Below, one piece after another: positions 52,224 through 61,287 of a stretch of 64,000 bases of DNA. Location: NCBI RefSeq assembly GCF_900199205.1, contig NZ_OBMJ01000001.1:4343001-4407000 (forward strand), read 5' to 3'. The notes beneath the pieces were generated by a model, which searched no databases, was not told the origin of the DNA, and saw only the letters and a list, made by a program, of their open reading frames with translations. The DNA is from Streptomyces sp. 1331.2 (GTDB taxonomy: Bacteria; Actinomycetota; Actinomycetes; Streptomycetales; Streptomycetaceae). Position numbers and translations under genes: made by a program. The number at the start of each line of letters is the position of its first letter. The stretch's first letter is position 1.

Positions 52224-53534
52224 ATGACGAACAGCAGCACCGGAAACCGTCGTCGCGCCGCCCTGCTCCTCGCCGCCGTGCTTGCCGCGCCGCTGCTCAG
52301 CGGTTGTGGGAGTACCGGTGCCGGCGCCGGTGCGGAGGTCAGGGCCTCCGCGCCGGCGAGTCGGCCCGCGGTCGACCCGGCCCAGGTGGCGGCTACCGCG
52401 AAGGCCACCGCCGCCTTCGGGCTGGACCTCCTGCACGTCCTCACTGCCAAGCCGGACGACGCGGGGCGCAACCTCGTGGTCTCCCCGACCGGCCTGGCCA
52501 CCGTGCTCGCCATGGTGCTCCCCGGCGCCCGCGGGGCGACGGCCGACGAGTTGGCCAAGGCCCTGCACACCGAGCTCGACCCGAAGCAGTACGCCCTCGC
52601 CGTCGGCGCGTCCGACCAGCAGGCCAAGAACGGTGACCAGGTCACCCTGCGCCAGAGCGACCAGGTCTGGACGCAGCAGGGCTTTCCGGTGGAGCCCGAC
52701 TACCTGGCCACCCTCGCCGCCGACTTCGACGCCGGAGTGCACACCACCGACTTCAAGAAGGACCCCGAGGGCAGCCGCAAGGCGGTCAACGCGGCCGTGG
52801 AGAAGGCCACCGAGGGGCGGATCAAGGACCTCTTCGCCCCGAAGGCGATCAACCCGGACACCAGGCTGGTCCTCACCGACGCGCTCTACCTCAAGGCGAA
52901 GTGGGCCTCCGAGTTCAAGCCCTCGCACACCGAGGACCGCCCGTTCCACAAGCTCGACGGCACCGCCGCGAACGTCTCCACGATGAGCCGGACCGGCGAG
53001 TTCAAGTACGCCGACGGCTCCGGCGGGATCCTCGGCGAGCCCTGGCAGGCCATCGAACTCCCCTACGCGGGTGGAAACTTGGCGATGGACCTGATCGTCC
53101 CCGCACAGGGCGGCTTCGCGGCCTTCACCAAGGAGCTGGACCAGCCCGAGCTCGACCGGATCCTCGGCGCCCTCGCCGAGCAGCCCGTCGACCTGCAGCT
53201 GCCGCGCTTCCACTTCGACACCTCCGACGAGCTCACCCCCGCGCTGCGCTCGCTCGGCGTGCACTCGGCCTTCGACAACGCCGACCTCAGCGGCATCGCC
53301 AAGGACCAGCCGCTCGCCGTCAGCACGGTGGTGCAGAAGGCCACCGTCCAGGTGGACGAGGAGGGCACGGTCGCGGCGGCCGGCAGCGGCGTCGGGATCG
53401 GCGTGGCGGCGGCGCCCGCCCCACAACAGGCCGCCCAGCTGCACATCGACCGGCCGTTCCTGTTCCTGATCCGGGACACCTCGGGCGGGCGGCCGCTGTT
53501 CCTCGGCCAGGTCGTCGATCCGCAGGCGAAGTAG
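52224..53534 (+). CDS. Serpin-family lipoprotein
   Basis: A 436-aa exported serine-protease-inhibitor-like protein. The N-terminal signal ends in a lipobox 'LLSGCG' (Cys about residue 29), so it is membrane-anchored outside. Serpin landmarks: 'NLVVSPTGLATVLAMVLPGA', 'NAAVEKATEGRIKDLF', 'VLTDALYLKAKWASEF', 'VQKATVQVDEEGTVAAAG' (hinge of the reactive-centre loop) and 'DRPFLFLIRDTSGGRPLFLG'. The loop 'GVGIGVAAAPAPQQ' is Ala/Gly-rich and would suit an elastase- or subtilisin-like target. ATG 52224 is used; a GTG at 52206 is in frame. It converges with the next gene with no gap. Bacterial serpins are uncommon, and its target is unknown. Confidence 0.88.
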   Translation: MTNSSTGNRRRAALLLAAVLAAPLLSGCGSTGAGAGAEVRASAPASRPAVDPAQVAATAKATAAFGLDLLHVLTAKPDDAGRNLVVSPTGLATVLAMVLPGARGATADELAKALHTELDPKQYALAVGASDQQAKNGDQVTLRQSDQVWTQQGFPVEPDYLATLAADFDAGVHTTDFKKDPEGSRKAVNAAVEKATEGRIKDLFAPKAINPDTRLVLTDALYLKAKWASEFKPSHTEDRPFHKLDGTAANVSTMSRTGEFKYADGSGGILGEPWQAIELPYAGGNLAMDLIVPAQGGFAAFTKELDQPELDRILGALAEQPVDLQLPRFHFDTSDELTPALRSLGVHSAFDNADLSGIAKDQPLAVSTVVQKATVQVDEEGTVAAAGSGVGIGVAAAPAPQQAAQLHIDRPFLFLIRDTSGGRPLFLGQVVDPQAK

Positions 53535-54647
53535 CTACCGGGCCGGGTAGCGCCCGCCGAGCCCCGGGTGCAGCGGGTCGCGGCTGCCGAACAGCACCAG
53601 CAGGTCGTCCGCGACCTGCCGCAGCTCGGCCCGCCCCTCGACGGCCCCGGCCCACTCGGCGGGCAGCGCCGAGGCGCCGTACGCGGCCCCGACCAGGTTG
53701 CCGCAGACCGCGCCGGTGGAGTCGCTGTCCCCGGAGTGGTTCACCGACAGCAGCAGCGCGGTGCGCACCGGGTCGGGGTCGAGGGTGGCCGCCAGCAGCG
53801 AGTGCACCGCGACGGCCAGGCACTCCTCGGCGATCCAGCCGAGGCCGACCCGCTCCACCGTCTCCGCCGAGGGCTCGGCCTCCTGGGCGAGCCGCACCGC
53901 CCGGGCCAGCGCCTGGACGGTCTCCTTGGACGCGGGCAGCTCGCGGATCTGATCGACGGTCTCGCCGACCGCCGCCCACGGCTCCGTCCCGTTCGCCAGC
54001 CGTTCGACCAGCGCCGCGAAGGCGCCCGCCGCGAGGTAGCCGGTCGGGTGCCCGTGGGTGAGCTGGGCGCACTGCACAGCCAGTCCGAAGGCCTGCTCGG
54101 TGCCCAGCCGGGCCAGCCCGAACGGCGCCGAGCGCATCACCGTGCCGCAGCCCTTGGAGCCCGGGTTGATCGGCCCCGGCCGCCCGATCGCGGACGGCGC
54201 CTCGAAGACCGGGTGCTCGGACACCCCGCTGAGGCAGGCGTTGCCCGGTGCCCGCCGCGCGTACAAGAACGGCTGCCGCAGCAGCCAGCCGTCGTACGGG
54301 TGGGGCTGCGGTTCGGCGTCCGGCGCGGGCTGGTACTGCGTCAGCAGCCAGCGCCGGTAGGCGCCGTGCACGGCCTCGGGGACGGAGCCGCCGCCGCCCG
54401 TCCAGCCGCGGACGAAGCCGCGGATCAGGCCCTCGGCGGTGAACAGGGTCATCTGGGTGTCGTCGGTGACCTCGACCGGCCCGGGGCCGGCCGGCAGCGC
54501 CGTCACGCCCTGCGGGCCGTACCGGTCCTGGATCTGGTGGAGCTGCTGGAACTCCACCGGCCAGCCCAGCGCATCGCCGATCGCTCCGCCGAGCAGCGCT
54601 CCGCGCACCCGGTCCCGGTACCCCGACTCGGCCGCCGGCTCCGTCAC
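53535..54647 (-). CDS. ADP-ribosylglycohydrolase-family protein (second copy)
   Basis: A 370-aa DraG/ARH-type protein. 'VRGALLGGAIGDALGWPVEF', 'VTDDTQMTLFTAEGL', 'NPGSKGCGTVMRSAPFG', 'LTHGHPTGYLAAGAF' and 'LLSVNHSGDSDSTGAVCGN' show the complete metal-site set. It is clearly distinct from, but related to, the copy at 51186. GTG 54647 has AAGGGGG upstream. Its stop (CTA on the plus strand, 53535) directly abuts the serpin stop, so the two genes converge with zero spacing and no terminator between them. The DUF2786 gene lies upstream on the same strand. Confidence 0.88.
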   Translation of the reverse strand: MTEPAAESGYRDRVRGALLGGAIGDALGWPVEFQQLHQIQDRYGPQGVTALPAGPGPVEVTDDTQMTLFTAEGLIRGFVRGWTGGGGSVPEAVHGAYRRWLLTQYQPAPDAEPQPHPYDGWLLRQPFLYARRAPGNACLSGVSEHPVFEAPSAIGRPGPINPGSKGCGTVMRSAPFGLARLGTEQAFGLAVQCAQLTHGHPTGYLAAGAFAALVERLANGTEPWAAVGETVDQIRELPASKETVQALARAVRLAQEAEPSAETVERVGLGWIAEECLAVAVHSLLAATLDPDPVRTALLLSVNHSGDSDSTGAVCGNLVGAAYGASALPAEWAGAVEGRAELRQVADDLLVLFGSRDPLHPGLGGRYPAR

Positions 54648-54775
54648 GTCGAATCCCCCTTCGTTCGTGGCGGAGTACGTTCTATCAGGTCTTCCTTCGT
54701 GCCCAGGGACCTCGCGTCGAGTCTTCGGGCCCGTCCGGTGGATCTCGGCGCCCGGCAAGATCCGCCGGGCAGGCC

Positions 54776-56053
54776 CTAACCGCGGATCTGCCCGGCGCGC
54801 CCGTGCAGCGCGGCCCGGTCCGCGGCGGCGCGGCCCGCCGCCCAGCCCTCGCCGTCGCTGACCCGGACTCGCTGCGAGACCAGCTTCGGGAACAGTCGGC
54901 CGACCTCCTCGTCCACCGCCTCCGAGCGGGCGGCGAGCGCGGGCAGCAGCCGCTCGTCCGGCAGCAGCTGCTCCTCGGTGCCGTCCTCGCGCAGGTGCCG
55001 GCCGGCCGCGGCGGCGCTGGTGGTCCGCTCGGTGGCGGCGGTCAGCCGCTCGCGGATCCGCGCCGCGTACGCGACCAGGAAGGACTGCCGGAAGGCCTTG
55101 CTGCGCGAGTCCCGGCCGGAGCCGGCCTTGTTGAGCGCGTGGGTGGCCTGCACCAGCAGCGAGGTGTAGAGCAGTTCGACGCCGTCCAGGTCCCCGTCGA
55201 AGCCGACCACGGTGCAGAAGCCGAACTCCTTCGCCCAGACCACCCGGCACCGGTTGGCCGCGGCGACCGCGTCCAGCAGCATCGTCTTGGGGCCCTCGTA
55301 CGGGTTGTCCACGCCGATCCGCAGCGCCGCCGGGGCGTCGCGGTCGGTGCCGGCGGCGGCCAGCAGGGCCTCGTCGATGCTGTGCTGGGCCATCAGCTGC
55401 TGGGCCTTGGCGGTCAGCGCCTCGGCCTCCTCGGGATACTCGGTGGACTCCGCCTTGGCCAGCAGGGCCCGGATCCGGGCCAGCATCCGCGGCTCGCCGG
55501 GCACCGGCCCGCCGCCGGCCCGTTCGGCTCGGGGCGCCCGCCCGGGCGCCGGGCCGACCGGGGCGATCGGCGGCAGCCGTCCCCAGGTGCGCAGCAGCTC
55601 CAGGACGGCGGTGGCGAGCGCGAAGCGGTCCAGCCGGTGCCGGTGGGCGAAGGCGCCCAGGTACTGCTCGTCGCCGGGCCACCAGGTCTCGGTCTCCAGC
55701 TCGCGCAGCTGCTCCTGCCAGCGCCGGTCGAGGGCCGCCGCGGGGTGGCGGCGGTGCTCGGCGGCGATCAGGTCGATCGCGAGTGCCAGGTGGACGGGCT
55801 TCAGCCCGCGCCGCACCACCCGCGCCAGGTCGGCCGGGCGCCACCCGGCGGACCAGCAGCGGCCGACGGCGGTGTCCGCGTGGACCAGCAGCGCCCGGCT
55901 GACCGCCGGCCACTGCCCGGGCGAGGCGGCCAGCAGTGACGCCCCGGTGTCCAGGGCCAGGTCCAGCCCCTCGTCCGGGGCCGTCAGCACCGACCGTACG
56001 GCCTGCTCCAGCAGCGGTCCGGCGTCTCCGCCCTGCTGCGCGCGCTTGCCCAC
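54776..56053 (-). CDS. DUF2786-domain protein
   Basis: A 425-aa soluble protein. The recognisable part is a DUF2786 module at about residues 190-230 ('MLARIRALLAKAESTEYPEE', 'LTAKAQQLMAQHSIDEALL'), a helical hairpin found in uncharacterised actinobacterial and phage proteins, followed by 'VDNPYEGPKTMLLDAVAAAN' and 'FRQSFLVAYAARIRERL'. The N-terminal 180 residues are helical, with 'DTAVGRCWSAGWRPADLARV'. No catalytic motif is visible. GTG 56053 is used. It lies 128 bp upstream of the second glycohydrolase gene on the same strand, so the two may be co-expressed. Function unknown. Confidence 0.75.
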   Translation of the reverse strand: MGKRAQQGGDAGPLLEQAVRSVLTAPDEGLDLALDTGASLLAASPGQWPAVSRALLVHADTAVGRCWSAGWRPADLARVVRRGLKPVHLALAIDLIAAEHRRHPAAALDRRWQEQLRELETETWWPGDEQYLGAFAHRHRLDRFALATAVLELLRTWGRLPPIAPVGPAPGRAPRAERAGGGPVPGEPRMLARIRALLAKAESTEYPEEAEALTAKAQQLMAQHSIDEALLAAAGTDRDAPAALRIGVDNPYEGPKTMLLDAVAAANRCRVVWAKEFGFCTVVGFDGDLDGVELLYTSLLVQATHALNKAGSGRDSRSKAFRQSFLVAYAARIRERLTAATERTTSAAAAGRHLREDGTEEQLLPDERLLPALAARSEAVDEEVGRLFPKLVSQRVRVSDGEGWAAGRAAADRAALHGRAGQIRG

Positions 56054-56165
56054 GGTGTGTCCCTGCTCTCCTCGACGGCGCCTCGACGGCCTGATCCCTC
56101 CTGCCCATGATGCCGGAGCCCGGGCCGGTGCCCGGGACCGTACAACCGGGGAGGAGCAGTCCGGC

Positions 56166-57785
56166 TCAGCGCTCGATGGCCTTGGCGAGGATCTCCGGGA
56201 TGCGCTCCAGCAGCCGGGCGGCCGCCAGCCGCACCCCGACGACGGCGACCAGCGCGCCGTACAGCGCGCCGATCAGGAGCACCGGCCAGCTCGGCCCGCC
56301 CGAGAGCAGCGCCCAGGCGAGGTAGCCGCCCACCGGGAGGGTGAGCAGTGCCACACCGACCATCGAGCCGAACTGGTTGAGCAGGATCAGCCCGCCCTGC
56401 CCGGGGGCGGCGTTGCGCATCGGGTTGCTGTCGGCGGGCATGGTGTACGGCGCCAGCACGCTGAACACCGCGCCGAGCGCCACCCCGCAGCCGAGCAGCG
56501 CCAGCGCGAGGCCGAGCGCGGACGGCAGGCGGGTCCAGTCGCCGGTGGCGGCGGCCAGCACGAGGCCGAGCACCAGCGTCACCGGGAGGGCGTACGAGAG
56601 CACCGCGTACGCCCGGCCGCGCAGCTCGTCCCGGGCGTCGGCCGCGGTGCGCAGGGTGGCGGCGACCATCCAGAACGCCGAGCCGTCCATGCCGAACAGG
56701 TTGAGCATCTGCAGCCCGAGGAAGGTCCCGGTCATCGCCAGCAGGTAGACGCTCGACCAGCCCTGGACCATCGACAGCACGCAGATCACCAGGGTCATCC
56801 CGATGCTCGTGAACACCGCGGCCTTGGCCCGCGGCTCGCGCCAGGCGTACCGCAGGTGGCGCTGCATCACGGCGCCGACCCGCCCCCCGGGCAGGAGGCG
56901 CCAGCCGCGGGAGTCCTGCACTCCGCGGGCCACCTCCAGGGTGGAGGAGTCGGCGGTGACCATCAGCTCCTGCAGGCTGCTCCGCCACCAGCGCAGCAGC
57001 AGGACGAGCAGGGCGCCGGCCGCCGCGAGCTGGAGCAGCGCGAGCCCGTACCGGCCCTCGCCGGCGGTGCGGGCCGCGTCCGCCGCACCGACCGGCGGGA
57101 TCCAGCGCAGCACGGAGGCGATCGGCTTCAGCGGGCTGAGGTCGAGCTGATCGCCGGGCCGCCCGAAAATGCTCTGCGAGCCGATGTTGGCGGCCTGGAC
57201 GAGCAGGGCGAAGAGCAGCCCGCCGAAGATCGCGAAGTCCTTGCCGCGCCGGCTGGAGAGCATCCGGGCGTTGCCGGCGGCGACCGCCCGGGAGAGCGTG
57301 ACCAGGCAGAGCACCGCGAGCGGCACGCCGACCAGCGCGGCCGCGGCCGAGGCGCCGCCGTCGGCGCCGGACAGCGCGGCGCCGGTCACCAGCACCAGGC
57401 TGACCAGCGGCCCGGGCCCGATCAGCGCGGCCAGCAGCGAGCCGCGCAGCAGCGGCCCCGGCCGCAGCGGCAGCATGGTGAGCCGGGTCGGGTCGGCGCT
57501 CTCGTCGCTGGAGAAGAGGAAGAGCGGCAGCGCCGCCCAGCCGAGGCAGAGCACGCCGAGCAGCATCACGCCGGCGTCCCCGGAGCCGGCGTAGCGGCCG
57601 TTCAGCATGGCCATGGCGAAGGCGATGCCGCCCGCGAAGGCCAGGCCGAGGGCGGCGCCGATGACGTAGACGGCGGTACGGCCGGGGCTGCGCCGCAGCC
57701 CGTTGCGCAGCAGCCGCAGCTTGAGCGCCACCAGCGCGCGGACGACCGTCCGCCCGTCGGGTACGGGGGTGGCGGCCGCGCTCAC
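56166..57785 (-). CDS. ABC transporter permease (large ABC-2-like)
   Basis: A 539-aa membrane protein with about twelve hydrophobic segments in two halves (residues 30-250 and 330-535), separated by a polar loop around 'VTADSSTLEVARGVQDSRGW'. It resembles ABC-2-type exporters in which one long polypeptide has two transmembrane halves. The GTG start at 57785 overlaps the ATPase stop (GTGA), so the ATPase is its partner. The substrate cannot be predicted. Confidence 0.83.
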   Translation of the reverse strand: MSAAATPVPDGRTVVRALVALKLRLLRNGLRRSPGRTAVYVIGAALGLAFAGGIAFAMAMLNGRYAGSGDAGVMLLGVLCLGWAALPLFLFSSDESADPTRLTMLPLRPGPLLRGSLLAALIGPGPLVSLVLVTGAALSGADGGASAAAALVGVPLAVLCLVTLSRAVAAGNARMLSSRRGKDFAIFGGLLFALLVQAANIGSQSIFGRPGDQLDLSPLKPIASVLRWIPPVGAADAARTAGEGRYGLALLQLAAAGALLVLLLRWWRSSLQELMVTADSSTLEVARGVQDSRGWRLLPGGRVGAVMQRHLRYAWREPRAKAAVFTSIGMTLVICVLSMVQGWSSVYLLAMTGTFLGLQMLNLFGMDGSAFWMVAATLRTAADARDELRGRAYAVLSYALPVTLVLGLVLAAATGDWTRLPSALGLALALLGCGVALGAVFSVLAPYTMPADSNPMRNAAPGQGGLILLNQFGSMVGVALLTLPVGGYLAWALLSGGPSWPVLLIGALYGALVAVVGVRLAAARLLERIPEILAKAIER

Positions 57786-58603
57786 TGCCCGCTCCCGGCC
57801 TGGCCGCCGCCGAGCCAGCCGAGCGCCCGGCCGTCGTCCTCGCGGACGCCGATCAGGCCGAGGAAGGCCTCGTGCAGGCTCTGCCCGTCGCGCACGGTGT
57901 CCAGCGGGCCCTGGGCGATCACCCGGCCGGCGTCGATCACGGCGACCCAGTCGCAGAGCTGTTCGACCAGCTCCATCACGTGGCTGGAGAAGACGACGGT
58001 GGAGCCAGCCGCCGCGTACCGCTTGAGCACGCCGCGGATGGTCTGCGCCGAGACCGGGTCGACGCCCTCGAAGGGCTCGTCGAGGAAGAGCACGTCGGGG
58101 TTGTGCAGCAGCGCCGCGGCCAGGCCGATCTTCTTGCGCATGCCGGTGGAGTAGTCGGCGACCAGCTTGTCGGCGTCCCGGCCGAGGTCCAGTACGGCCA
58201 GCAGTTCCTCGGCCCGGCGGTCCACCTCGGCGCCGGGCAGGCCGCGCAGCCGACCGGTGTACTGCAGCAGCTCGCGCCCGCTGAGCCGTTCGAACATCCG
58301 CAGGCCCTCGGGCAGGATGCCGATCCGCGCCTTGACCGTGACCGGGTCGGCCCACACGTCGGTGCCGTGGATCAGCACGGCGCCCTGGTCGGGCCGCAGC
58401 AGGCCGGTGACCATCGACAGCGTGGTGGTCTTGCCGGCGCCGTTCGGCCCGACCAGGCCGATGAAGGCGCCGGCGGGCAGCTCCAGGCTCAGCCCGGCCA
58501 CGGCGGCCTGGGTGCCGAAGTGCTTCCACAGTCCTCGGATGCTGACGGCGGACGGGGTGCCCGGCCCGGGGAGGTCGGAGGACGGTGGTGCTGACGGCTG
58601 CAT
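57782..58603 (-). CDS. ABC transporter ATP-binding protein
   Basis: A 273-aa ATPase of the ABC-2 exporter class. Walker A is 'GLVGPNGAGKTTTLSM', the Q-loop region is 'ARIGILPEGLRMFERL', the signature is 'ADYSTGMRKKIGLA' (YSTGM in place of LSGGQ, normal for this subgroup), Walker B is 'DVLFLDEPFEGVDP' and the switch His is in 'VFSSHVMELVEQ'. A short Pro/Ser-rich N-terminus precedes the domain. It should form a dimer with the large permease encoded downstream (4-bp overlap). The pair probably exports a drug, lipid or peptide; no neighbour points to the cargo. Confidence 0.92.
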   Translation of the reverse strand: MQPSAPPSSDLPGPGTPSAVSIRGLWKHFGTQAAVAGLSLELPAGAFIGLVGPNGAGKTTTLSMVTGLLRPDQGAVLIHGTDVWADPVTVKARIGILPEGLRMFERLSGRELLQYTGRLRGLPGAEVDRRAEELLAVLDLGRDADKLVADYSTGMRKKIGLAAALLHNPDVLFLDEPFEGVDPVSAQTIRGVLKRYAAAGSTVVFSSHVMELVEQLCDWVAVIDAGRVIAQGPLDTVRDGQSLHEAFLGLIGVREDDGRALGWLGGGQAGSGQ

Positions 58604-58845
58604 CGCGGCCTTCTCTGCTCGGGTCGGACGGAGGTCTCGGGCTCAGCCTGTCACCGGCGGACGGAGCTGTCGCCCGAGTTGAGGATCCCCTGAGCGTGTC
58701 CGCCGAACGGGTGAGGCGCGCCGTCCGGAATCCGCCTCCCGGCGGCTGCCGGGCCGAATCGGCAACTACTCGGAGCGGTCGTTCGTCCTGCACTATGAGG
58801 AGCAGTGAACGTGCGCGGGGGTGCCGTGGCACCGGGAGGTGGCGG

Positions 58846-59406
58846 ATGTCCGTTCAACCGTGGGGCGAACCCGGTCCCGGTCACAAGCACGGCCGGGGCG
58901 ACGCCCGGTGGCCCGCCGCCCGGTGGCCCGCGCCGGTCCCGCAGCCCGCGCCGACGCCGCAGTCCGCGATGCGGGCGGGCCACGCGGACCGCGACCGCAC
59001 GGTCGACGTGCTGAAGGCCGCGTTCGCCGAGGGCCGGCTCTCCGCCGAGGAGTACGAGCAGCGCCACGAGGCCGTCACCGTGGCGCAGACCTACGGCCAG
59101 CTGGCCGCGCTGGTGGCCGACCTGCCCGCCGGCCCGATGTCGGCGCCGCTCGCCCCGCCCGTTCCGGCCACCTTCCTGCCCACCCCGCCGTACCCGCAGG
59201 CCCGCCCGACCAACGTGCTGGCCGTGCTCTCCCTGGTCTGCAGTGTGACCGGCCTCTCCCTGCCCGCCGTGGTCACCGGCCACATCGCCCGCTCGCAGAT
59301 CCGCCGGAACAACATGGACGGCGACTGGGCGGCCGTCCTCGGCCTGGTGATCGGCTACATGGGCAGCGCGTTCTGGACCCTGATGATCCTCCTGGCCCTC
59401 GCGTAG
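58846..59406 (+). CDS. DUF1707 and DUF4190-domain membrane protein
   Basis: A 186-aa protein. After a Pro/Gly-rich N-terminus, residues about 42-95 form a DUF1707 domain ('MRAGHADRDRTVDVLKAAFA', 'GRLSAEEYEQRHEAVTVAQT'). This short helical module is common in actinobacterial membrane proteins. Two C-terminal hydrophobic helices form a DUF4190-like pair ('VLAVLSLVCSVTGLSLPAVV' and 'AAVLGLVIGYMGSAFWTLM'), with 'GHIARSQIRRNN' between them. GGGAGG precedes the ATG. Function is unknown; it is divergent from the ABC genes. Confidence 0.82.
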   Translation: MSVQPWGEPGPGHKHGRGDARWPAARWPAPVPQPAPTPQSAMRAGHADRDRTVDVLKAAFAEGRLSAEEYEQRHEAVTVAQTYGQLAALVADLPAGPMSAPLAPPVPATFLPTPPYPQARPTNVLAVLSLVCSVTGLSLPAVVTGHIARSQIRRNNMDGDWAAVLGLVIGYMGSAFWTLMILLALA

Positions 59407-59572
59407 CGTCCGCGGGCGGCCACGGCCCGTGGACCGGGACGCCCATCGCCGGGCAAAGCACCTATGATGCCCGGGGCAGCCACGCGCACCTGAACCCCGT
59501 ACGTTCCGCGACCCGTCGGCGAAGAGGCGCCGGGCGGGCCGGGTGAGCAACCACGAGTCGAGGACCGTTCCA

Positions 59573-61237
59573 GTGACAGTCAGTGCCCAGGAGGCCTCCC
59601 GCGTCCCGTCGCCGGGCGGACGTTCGCTGACCGGGCGTTCGGAGCGCCGGTCCGGCAGCGGGTTCTGGTCCTCCTCGCCGGTGCTGCTCGCGGGCGAGGC
59701 GCTGGTCGCCTTCCTGGCCGCGCTGATCCTCCCCGTGATGGCCCGCGGTTTCCAGCTCGACCCGCTGAACCGGATCGCCCAGGTCAGCGGGCTCGCCGCC
59801 CTGCAGCTGCGGTTCGCCGTGATCGGCCTGCTGCTGCTCGGCGCGGTGGTGATCGCGTGGCGCGTCCGCTCCGGCCGGCACTTCGGCCTGGTGGCGCGCT
59901 TCTCCTCGGCCGCACTGGCCGGCCTCGCCAGCGGTTTCGTGGCGGCCGGCGCGGTGATCGCCCTGCTGGGCACGCCCTGGCCGATGTTCGGCCTCAACGG
60001 CGACAGCGGGCGCATCGTCGAGTGGGCCCACGCGGTGGCGAACGGCCAGCCCTCGGGCTCGCCGGTCTACCCGCCGGCGCCGCTGTACACCCTGGGTTAC
60101 TACGCCGAGTGGTTCCGCGGCGGCAACACCGCGTACGCCTTCAAGGACCTGCAGATCCTCGGCGCCGCCGCGTTCGGCCCGCTGGTCTACCTCTGCTGGC
60201 GGATGCTGCTCAGCCCGGTCCGCGCACTCGCCTTCGGCGTGCTGCCGGCCTTCGCGCTGATCGACGCCTACAAGCCGTACAGCCAGACCGTGCTGGTGGT
60301 CCTGGTGCCGGTCCTCGTGGCGCTGGTGGTGCAGCTGCGCCGCAGCGGGACGGCGGCCTGGCGGTCGCTGCTGCTGAAGGGGGCCGGCTTCGGCGCGCTG
60401 CTGGGGCTGCTGTTCCTGACCTACTCCGGCTGGTTCCTGTGGAGCGCGGCGGGTGTGCTGGTCGCGGCGCTGATGTACTTCCCCTGGCAGGCCGACCGCC
60501 GCAAGGGCCTGGCCTACTTGGGCGTCACCGTTGCCGCCTACCTGCTGGTCTGCGGCAGCTACCTGGTGACGATGCTGACCGACGGGCAGGACACCAAGGA
60601 CGCCACGTTCCGGTTCGACAACTTCACCGACCCGGCGTACTTCCTGATGTGGCGCACGGACATGCCGGGCAAGGTCACCGAATGGCCGCTGCCCGGCGAG
60701 TTCGGCGGCATGGACCTGTTCGCCGTGGTGATGTTCGTCGCACTCGGCGCCGCACTCTGGCTCGGCATCCGCAAGCCACTGGTCGTCACCATCTGCTGCA
60801 TGTTCGCGAGCGCCTGGGTGATGCGGATGTACATCGCTTCGCACATGTACGAGACCCAGACCGTGCAGCTCTACACCCGCACCAACAACCAGATGCTCTA
60901 CTGCGGCCTGCTGCTCTGCGCCCTGGTGGCCCACCTGGTGTCACTGCGGATCGCGGAACGCCGGCGGGCCGCCGAGGCCGCGGGAAGCCCCGCACCTGCG
61001 GGCCCTCCCGGACCGCAGGCCGCCGTGATCGGTACGCTGTTCGCCTTGCTGTTCTTGTTCGGTACGGTCTCCTCGTCGATGTCCGACCGCTACATGCCGG
61101 CGAAGGAGAACACGTACCGCATCCTGCCGTGGGTGTCGCACACCGTTCGCAACCTCGACGGCAGCTGCCCGAAGTTCGCGCCCGGAGGGCAGTGCTCGAA
61201 GGACGGCGACCAGTCATGGATCAGCATGATCAAGTAG
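59573..61237 (+). CDS. Large polytopic membrane protein, arabinofuranosyltransferase AftA-like (GT-C fold)
   Basis: A 554-aa protein with about eleven to twelve transmembrane helices and an exported C-terminal tail. The first long periplasmic loop reads 'GLNGDSGRIVEWAHAVANGQ' then 'SPVYPPAPLYTLGYYAEWF', similar in layout to the acidic loop of mycobacterial AftA, which adds the first arabinofuranosyl residue to galactan from decaprenyl-phosphoryl-arabinose. A late 'ETQTVQLYTRTNNQMLY' and 'SCPKFAPGGQC' (two Cys) lie outside. GTG 59573 is chosen for GAGG upstream; GTG 59543 would add ten residues. Streptomycetes do not make classical arabinogalactan, so its acceptor is unknown. Function is by resemblance only. 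Confidence 0.65.
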   Translation: MTVSAQEASRVPSPGGRSLTGRSERRSGSGFWSSSPVLLAGEALVAFLAALILPVMARGFQLDPLNRIAQVSGLAALQLRFAVIGLLLLGAVVIAWRVRSGRHFGLVARFSSAALAGLASGFVAAGAVIALLGTPWPMFGLNGDSGRIVEWAHAVANGQPSGSPVYPPAPLYTLGYYAEWFRGGNTAYAFKDLQILGAAAFGPLVYLCWRMLLSPVRALAFGVLPAFALIDAYKPYSQTVLVVLVPVLVALVVQLRRSGTAAWRSLLLKGAGFGALLGLLFLTYSGWFLWSAAGVLVAALMYFPWQADRRKGLAYLGVTVAAYLLVCGSYLVTMLTDGQDTKDATFRFDNFTDPAYFLMWRTDMPGKVTEWPLPGEFGGMDLFAVVMFVALGAALWLGIRKPLVVTICCMFASAWVMRMYIASHMYETQTVQLYTRTNNQMLYCGLLLCALVAHLVSLRIAERRRAAEAAGSPAPAGPPGPQAAVIGTLFALLFLFGTVSSSMSDRYMPAKENTYRILPWVSHTVRNLDGSCPKFAPGGQCSKDGDQSWISMIK

Positions 61238-61287
61238 CGCCAGTTCCCGCCCCGTGAGCTCGGACTGACCCGAAGGCCCCATTCCAG

